From positions 34,097 through 98,096 of the forward strand of contig CAZBEO010000002.1 in assembly GCA_964490935.1 (NCBI GenBank): 64,000 bases of DNA. The letters run 5' to 3'. The number at the start of each line of letters is the position of its first letter. Within the stretch, counting starts at the first letter, position 1. The position numbers and the translations under genes are program-made. The notes beneath the pieces are model-generated. The model was not told the DNA's origin. It saw only the letters and a program-made list of their open reading frames with translations, and did not search any database. The DNA is from JAQVYB01 sp964490935 (lineage in GTDB: Bacteria; Verrucomicrobiota; Kiritimatiellia; RZYC01). Shown here piece after piece: positions 59,601 to 64,000 of the stretch.

Positions 59601-61894
59601 GCACGTCCTTTTCAATCACCCTGACCAACAATGCCATCCTAACCTGGCACTGGGGTGCCACCAATTTCTATTACAGTCGTTCAACGATCGGGAGCGGCAG
59701 CATTACCGGAAGTCCCGCCGGCTGGTATTCCGCTGACACCACGCTCCAAGCCGTTGCCATCCCCGTGCCCGACGGCACCTTCCTCGGCTGGCAACTGGAT
59801 GTGCCCTCAGCCCAAACCAACAACAATCCCCTCTTTCTCAATCTCGACCGCCCGCGCAACATCCGCGCCCTCTTCACCGAAGTTTACCGCAGTCTGATCG
59901 TCACCAGCGCCTATGGCACACCCAACCCAGCTTCGGGCACGCATTCCAATCTGCATGGCGCCTCCGTCTCCTGCTCGGTGAATTCACCCGTTTCCGGTGC
60001 CGCCGGAACACGCTACGTCTGCTCCGGGTGGACCCTTACCGGTCATTCACCCACCAGCGGAACCACCGCCTCCTTCGCCACCGTCCAAACCAACCACATG
60101 AACCTGACCTGGAACTGGAAAACCAATTACCAATTCAGCGCGTCCGCCGCATCGAATGGTTCCGTGACCGGTGCCACCTCCGGCTGGTACAATGCGCAGA
60201 CCTCGGTGATCGTAACCGCCGTGCCCACCGTCGGATTCGCCTTTGCAGGTTGGCAGGGCTCCCTGGCCGGGGACCAAACCAATGACAACCCCCTGAACCT
60301 GACGCTCGCTGCCCCGCACTCCGTCACCGCCACGTTCGTGCGCGCCTCGCGCACGCTCACCATTCAAAGCCTGTATGGAACGCCGGATCCACCCATCGGC
60401 ATCTATACGAATCAATATGGCATGACGCTCACCAATCGACTGAACGGCTCCCCCGTCTCCGGCACACACACCTCGTTGGTATGCATCGGATGGACCATGA
60501 CCGGAAACGCCCCCCTGACCGGCACGAATATCACCGCCGTCATGACGCACACCAACAACGCTGTGTTGACCTGGCTCTGGGCCACCAATGTCCGCTTGGG
60601 CTGCTCTACCTCCGGTTCCGGAACCCTTTCCGGTTCCACCAACGAATGGACCCGCCTGGGGTACACCAACCTTATTCACGCCGTGCCCGGCACCGGCATG
60701 GCCTTTGCCGGATGGCAGGGTGAGCTACCCCTCGGACAGACCAATCAGAATCCGCTCCTCCTGATCATGGATCGTTCGCGCACCGTCACCGCGAATTTCG
60801 AGCGAACCCGCCTTACCCTCGAAATACGCAGCGAACGCGGAACTGCCGTCCCACCGGTCGGACTCCACACCAACCTCTATGGAAATGTCGTCACCAACCT
60901 CAACTCGCACTTCGTATACGCGCCCGGCACCCAGTTCGTCTGCACCGGATGGACCGCCACCGGCAATCAACCCCTGAACGGCACCACCAACATCCTCAGC
61001 ATGACGCTGACCAACCACGCCGTACTGACCTGGAATTGGACCACAAATGCTCAACTCTCTTGGTCCACGCAGGGATGCGGCGGAGTCACCGGCGCAGAGG
61101 CCGTCTGGTATCCCCTCGGAGGAAATGTCACCATCACGGCCCTTCCCTCCGCCAACTGGCAATTCGACTACTGGAGCGGCGATGTCACTACGGCACAATC
61201 CAACAATGCGTCCATCACGCTGACTATGGACCGCCCGCGTACCGTCCAGGCCCACTTCTCGCTGATCATGGTGGTGGACTTCATGATTGCCAGCCTTAGT
61301 GTCAACTCTAGCGTTGACCGAAGCTCCGTGAATGCCACCGTACTCATTCAGAACATCGGCACGGATGCGGGCGACGCCGGCATCCTGACCGTCTGGGCCA
61401 ACCGCCCTACCCCCGCCAACTGCGGAGAAATGGGCGATCAGTCCATCACCGCCGGCACCCTAAACGCCGGGCAGGTCAAATCGTATACCTTCACCAATCT
61501 CTACCCCGGCGCAGGAAACAAACTCCGCTCCTGCCGCGCCTTTGTGGACGCCGAATGCGCCACCGTAGAAAAAGAGGAACGCAACAATCAATACGCCCTG
61601 AATTACACCTATCTGGGCCCCGTATTAACTCCGTTCGCCCTGTCAGCCATCGCCCTGACCAATGAAGTACACCTACGCTGGACCGCGCCAACCAACAGCG
61701 GCTTGCCCAACAACCGCACCCGCCTCCTGGTCAACACCAATCACTATCCGGAAGATTTCACCGATGGCACCAAGCTGACCGATGGCTACACCAACACCTT
61801 TTACATGCACACCAACTGCATTTCCGGGACGCCGTATTACTACTCCATCTGGGTCAACGACGGCACCTACTACGTTACGCCTCCAACCGAGTGA
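56609..61894 (+). CDS. Giant exported protein with seven InlB-type repeats
   Basis: A 1761-residue secreted or surface protein. A signal peptide (WAVALTLLLVLAQGATA) is followed by a BNR-like beta-propeller region (about 35-350, DSSGAIFVAFHGTNGIRVAK), a DUF11 domain (about 355-470, VYTITVTNMSSGTAQDVVLS with vowels as read: LVYTITVTNMSSG), seven repeats of about 154 residues (475-1551), a CARDB-like domain (VLIQNIGTDAGDAGILTVW) and a C-terminal beta segment resembling fibronectin type III. Each repeat has a half with YxCTGWxxTG and a half with GWY...F.GW.G....Q.NNPL...M...R.V.A.F, the divergent InlB B-repeat pattern. AAGGA precedes ATG 56609 by eight bases. Likely an adhesin or glycan-binding protein; no anchor motif was recognised. 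Confidence 0.85.
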   Translation: MGKSRKAGWPTAWAVALTLLLVLAQGATASLLYNNVMVNDVQRGNTIGHPDSSRNIAVDSSGAIFVAFHGTNGIRVAKSTDRGATFRASVLVTNVNAQCELAVDHQNALNLVWKAADGTIHFSRSTNQLNFAAPNPVCSSDVPARLAVDAPYVYLIPQGGGPLLRNTNYGAGAFSSVSVDTNRLFSDVIVNLRNHDVFVETDDPDIRYFKSSNYGASFGATQSVARQVRYPSVAGLFVEAGNFLFIAGSSNYILRINTDSNTATNFTAFPSLEHGRSLAADNAGNLLDTYLSSSGVYYRVSTNLGVSFTAPVKVAGSVDAISTTINPIYGDIIMVYEDNGQIFSSVFANELICTNIDLRVESQSIPTCLRPGSELVYTITVTNMSSGTAQDVVLSNQLPAMVTFLGASATVSNHGGGLITYAIGEMTPFTGCNLSITGAVSVAASGSFSNRAEASLRGRDIYPANNVSWANTCVSPTLTIVSPRSTCTPPVGSLTNAYETSQSNSVVTPVTLSSTQYYCTGWSLTGNAPLSGTTNTFSMTHTNDAVLTWIWGITNVQYTVTAGSHGTVTGSSNAWYRQHTSVTAAPQPDAHYHFSTWSGQVPGAQQTANPLILAMDQARSITANFAIDQHTLTVSSEHGTTTPASGVNPYNYNASFTCQAVSPQNLPAGTQYYCTGWTLSGNAPAAGTTNTFNMTLTNNASLTWLWGMTNVRLTATTDGHGSLSGQTSGWYARNQTITISPDAGPFEHFAGWSGDVPIGQTNQNPLNLTMDHARTIQANFWIEQRTVDVASAYGTPSPTVGSHAYDGLSAINPSVSSPVSAGASTQMVCTGWTMTGHAPASGANTSFSMMLTNNASITWNWKTNVYLTRTISGPGTVSGGTSGWYDLGTSLSLTAAPNNAYSSFIGWSGDLPPAQTNDNPLSLNLTNARAIEAHFYQEESSLEVVSPKGTPSPTVGTHSYARGTTLTATPGSPPTSAGTQYICTGWTMTGNSPTLGSSTSFSITLTNNAILTWHWGATNFYYSRSTIGSGSITGSPAGWYSADTTLQAVAIPVPDGTFLGWQLDVPSAQTNNNPLFLNLDRPRNIRALFTEVYRSLIVTSAYGTPNPASGTHSNLHGASVSCSVNSPVSGAAGTRYVCSGWTLTGHSPTSGTTASFATVQTNHMNLTWNWKTNYQFSASAASNGSVTGATSGWYNAQTSVIVTAVPTVGFAFAGWQGSLAGDQTNDNPLNLTLAAPHSVTATFVRASRTLTIQSLYGTPDPPIGIYTNQYGMTLTNRLNGSPVSGTHTSLVCIGWTMTGNAPLTGTNITAVMTHTNNAVLTWLWATNVRLGCSTSGSGTLSGSTNEWTRLGYTNLIHAVPGTGMAFAGWQGELPLGQTNQNPLLLIMDRSRTVTANFERTRLTLEIRSERGTAVPPVGLHTNLYGNVVTNLNSHFVYAPGTQFVCTGWTATGNQPLNGTTNILSMTLTNHAVLTWNWTTNAQLSWSTQGCGGVTGAEAVWYPLGGNVTITALPSANWQFDYWSGDVTTAQSNNASITLTMDRPRTVQAHFSLIMVVDFMIASLSVNSSVDRSSVNATVLIQNIGTDAGDAGILTVWANRPTPANCGEMGDQSITAGTLNAGQVKSYTFTNLYPGAGNKLRSCRAFVDAECATVEKEERNNQYALNYTYLGPVLTPFALSAIALTNEVHLRWTAPTNSGLPNNRTRLLVNTNHYPEDFTDGTKLTDGYTNTFYMHTNCISGTPYYYSIWVNDGTYYVTPPTE
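58033..61263 (+). repeat. Seven tandem ~461-bp repeats in the giant gene
   Basis: Unit boundaries fall at the LTIVSP / LTVSSEHGT / VDVASAYGT / LEVVSPKGT / LIVTSAYGT / LTIQSLYGT / LEIRSERGT starts. Protein identity between units is moderate and the nucleotide identity lower, so they are old duplications, but the shared CTGWTMTGNAP-type words could still allow recombination. Confidence 0.85.
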
Positions 61895-61915
61895 CACCCC
61901 GCACCGCCCGATATC

Positions 61916-62854
61916 TTACCCAGCCGCTGGCGTTTCCACCCGAACACGCAACTGCCCGCATTCTTCTTCACCCGGCCGCAGCCAGCGCGACCCCTCCACC
62001 GCATTGAGCGTGTTTGGCGCGCCCATCCAAGGCTCAATGCAGAAAAACGGAAGCTCCGGTCGTGTAAATAACTGAATAAACGGAAACATCCCGTCGTCGT
62101 CCCCACCCGAGGTCTCGACGGTGATACGGCACCCATCATCAAGTGTCAGCACGGCATGAAGTTCACCCGGTCTCATGCGGTACAACTGCTCGTTAATGCC
62201 CGGCTCAGTAATGGGAATCGGAAACTTCATGGCCTCCGCCGTGCCCACCGTATCGGTCAGACGGCTGTTGTATACATAGCGGCACGTCGGATGCAGCTCC
62301 ACCTGACAAGCCTCCTTCCCTTCCCCCGAACGCGGCGTCGCGAAATACGGATGAAACCCGGCGTAATACGGCATCGGCTGATCCCCCGTATTGCGATAGC
62401 GCTGCACGCACACCACTTCCTCATCCGAAACGGAATAGTCCAACTCCACCTCGAATGAAAAAGGAAATTGACTGCGCGTCTCCTCATTGTCCGTCAGCAC
62501 CAGACGAAGAGAATGCTCACCCTCCACCTCGACGCGCCACGGTATGCGACTCGCAAAACCGTGAATCGGCATCTGATAACGCCGCCCGCGATAGAGATAG
62601 CACTCTGGAATGCCGTCGCGCTCCAATCGGGCGCAGATCGGAAATAAAATCGGCCAACCGCCATAGCGCCGTGTCGGCTCCACCTTCCAGAATTCATCAG
62701 GCAACCAGAGCAGCTCACGCTCCTCCTGCGCGGTCTTGCAGATCAGCGAGACGCCCATGCCCCCCAATTCAGGAACAAAGGTCATGCGCAACCGTCCGCC
62801 CGGCGACTGAACTTCCCGTAATTCATACCCGTGGGCCTGATAGACTCGTGCCAT
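61916..62854 (-). CDS. Aldose 1-epimerase-family protein
   Basis: A 312-residue beta-sandwich protein of the GalM/YeaD superfamily that interconverts sugar anomers or acts on hexose 6-phosphates. Visible blocks are LRMTFVPELGGMGVSLICK, RYGGWPILFPICARLERDG (the sugar-binding Arg region), MPIHGFASRIPWRVE with the His of the active site, YYAGFHPYFATP with the second His, and FFCIEPWMGAPNTL with the Glu. All are present. It lies 14 bases after a GH30 glycosidase in the same direction, which suggests they work on the same sugar. Confidence 0.88.
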   Translation of the reverse strand: MARVYQAHGYELREVQSPGGRLRMTFVPELGGMGVSLICKTAQEERELLWLPDEFWKVEPTRRYGGWPILFPICARLERDGIPECYLYRGRRYQMPIHGFASRIPWRVEVEGEHSLRLVLTDNEETRSQFPFSFEVELDYSVSDEEVVCVQRYRNTGDQPMPYYAGFHPYFATPRSGEGKEACQVELHPTCRYVYNSRLTDTVGTAEAMKFPIPITEPGINEQLYRMRPGELHAVLTLDDGCRITVETSGGDDDGMFPFIQLFTRPELPFFCIEPWMGAPNTLNAVEGSRWLRPGEEECGQLRVRVETPAAG

Positions 62855-62868
62855 TTATCTAGACTCCA

Positions 62869-64000
62869 TCAGGTGTTTTTCCAACGGAATGTGGCCACGG
62901 TGTGCGCAGGAATCCGAGGTGCAATTTGCTCATCGCCACACTGAATCTCGATTCGCTTGTCCCAGCCATCCTGATTCACCGCCACCAAAACCAGGTTGCC
63001 ATCCGGATTCAGAAAAGCCGCCGCCGTCACAAATCCGCGACTCCCGTAGTTGCACTCCACCCGCTTCGCGCCGCGCTGAATGAACGCCGACAACTGGCCG
63101 AGTAGATACACCTCAGGAATATAGTAATACCCCTTTTCCTTTTCCACGTCCCGCACCACAAATGTCGCATTCGCGCCATGGCAACCGCTGTTGGGTTTGC
63201 GCTCGTTGTCCAGACAGGTCACCCACGCCACATAACATTTCGCCCAGTTGCGCAGATATTGAATGATGCGATCCATGCCGCCTGTACCCCACACCGAACG
63301 CTCTGTAAGATAAATCGGCTTGTCGGGATGACGATGATGCAGCGTCGTCATTTCGGTCGGCTCATCCAGATAATCGTGGAAAGAGAATCCATCCACCGCC
63401 GCGCAGACCTCGGGGTCTTCAATCATTCGGGCGCCGTAGCTCATGGCCATGTTGAAATTGTGATCCACCGGCCAGAGCTTTGTCTTGATCCCGTGCGCGG
63501 AAAATTCCTTTTTCAGTTCTTTGACCAGCCCGCTCAACTCCTGCCAGGTGAACCGGCACGTCGGATACGTCTCGTTATTCATCAGCGGCTCATTCTGAAC
63601 CGTGAAGGCGTAAACCGGAATGCCCAACTTCTCGTAAGCCTGAATGGCCATTCGATAATAACGCGCAGCCACCGCACAATACTCCGGCAGCAGCGAACCA
63701 CCACACATCGTACCGGAATCCTTCATCCACGCCGGCGGGCTCCAGGGCGATGCCACGATCAGCACCTCTGGATTGATCTCCCGAATCCGTTTGATGTACT
63801 CCACAATTCGGTAGTCGATGTCCTTTTGGATGCTGAAACGCTTTAGCTCTGGATCCGTTTCCCCCGGCGCAACATCATCATACGAATAATACGGCTTGCC
63901 GGTGAAGTCCGAAGATCCGAAACAGATGCGCAGTATATTCCAACCCACACCCTCCGCCGGATCGAACAACTGTTGCAGCACCTCGTCACGCGACGCCTCC
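62869..64000 (-). CDS. GH30-family glycosidase, N-terminus beyond the window
   Basis: The C-terminal 376 or so residues of a retaining beta-glycosidase of family GH30 (glucosylceramidase/xylanase group). The frame is open to the last base of the window, with codons upstream of the GTG at 63981 that still fit the family (EASRDEVLQQLF), so the gene is cut. Visible are GWNILRICFGSSDFTGKPYY, ASPWSPPAWMKDSGTM, the acid/base Glu in TVQNEPLMNNETYPT and the nucleophile Glu in PIYLTERSVWGTGG, then a beta-sandwich tail (LVLVAVNQDGWDKRIEIQ). A signal peptide cannot be judged. An aldose epimerase follows 14 bases downstream. Confidence 0.9.
   Translation of the reverse strand, partial: EASRDEVLQQLFDPAEGVGWNILRICFGSSDFTGKPYYSYDDVAPGETDPELKRFSIQKDIDYRIVEYIKRIREINPEVLIVASPWSPPAWMKDSGTMCGGSLLPEYCAVAARYYRMAIQAYEKLGIPVYAFTVQNEPLMNNETYPTCRFTWQELSGLVKELKKEFSAHGIKTKLWPVDHNFNMAMSYGARMIEDPEVCAAVDGFSFHDYLDEPTEMTTLHHRHPDKPIYLTERSVWGTGGMDRIIQYLRNWAKCYVAWVTCLDNERKPNSGCHGANATFVVRDVEKEKGYYYIPEVYLLGQLSAFIQRGAKRVECNYGSRGFVTAAAFLNPDGNLVLVAVNQDGWDKRIEIQCGDEQIAPRIPAHTVATFRWKNT

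Noticed and set aside
1..64000. tRNA, rRNA, CRISPR arrays, transposases and prophage genes
   Set aside because: None was recognised by reading both strands; the repeats present are short, irregularly spaced and not CRISPR-like.

Overview
The window reads as chromosomal DNA of an anaerobic, Gram-negative, flagellin-bearing bacterium. Lipid A genes (lpxI, lpxB), an MCE/MlaE lipid-transport set and a predicted outer-membrane barrel indicate a diderm envelope. Desulfoferrodoxin, rubrerythrin and a ferredoxin-linked 2-oxoacid oxidoreductase indicate anaerobiosis. Glycoside hydrolases, many sensor kinases, a giant InlB-type repeat protein and abundant short intergenic palindromes fit the PVC superphylum. 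Kiritimatiellota is my best guess, by inference only: there is no rRNA, tRNA or ribosomal protein gene to anchor the placement.

Layout. 0.2-3.1 kb: a large six-hairpin glycosidase-like protein. 3.2-9.9 kb (minus): a tightly overlapping seven-gene operon with an RsbW-like ATPase fold, a GT4 glycosyltransferase, an FAD glycerol-3-phosphate dehydrogenase, a small exported protein, LpxI, a Gfo/Idh oxidoreductase and LpxB. 10.1-13.1 kb (plus): a GT39 membrane glycosyltransferase and an outer-membrane protein. 13.4-20.7 kb (plus): a catabolic operon in which two HTH-cupin regulator/acyl-CoA ligase pairs flank a ferredoxin, alpha and fused beta-gamma 2-oxoacid oxidoreductase. 21.0-34.3 kb (minus): thirteen co-directional, mostly overlapping genes combining TPM and LemA proteins, an MlaE permease, an ABC ATPase homologue with no catalytic motifs, MlaD, TPR, SH3 and M48 envelope proteins, a CHASE2 nucleotide cyclase, an MBL hydrolase, a MscS channel with a cyclic-nucleotide-binding domain, and a kinase/regulator pair. 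This is the most interesting locus.

34.4-40.1 kb (minus): hisC-aroF-tyrA-aroA-cmk-plsC, joining aromatic amino acid and histidine synthesis to CMP kinase and a phospholipid acyltransferase. 40.3-49.7 kb: a thioredoxin-fold exported protein, three large sensor kinases (two with receiver domains at both ends) and zwf. 49.9-54.2 kb (minus): rubrerythrin and superoxide reductase, a lysine-rich histone-like protein, and prfB-yicC-gmk, with a classical programmed frameshift in prfB. 54.7-61.9 kb (plus): an orphan flagellin with an expanded middle and a 1761-residue repeat protein. 61.9-64.0 kb (minus): an aldose epimerase and a GH30 glycosidase cut by the window edge.

Short repeats run through the intergenic space. 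One family is an 86-bp element with two hairpins (three copies plus a partial one) whose main stem shows compensatory base changes between copies. Another is a 15-21 bp palindrome related to TTTTCCAATGATTGGAAAA, six copies at three loci, three of them inside coding sequence. No transposase, CRISPR array, tRNA or rRNA was seen.
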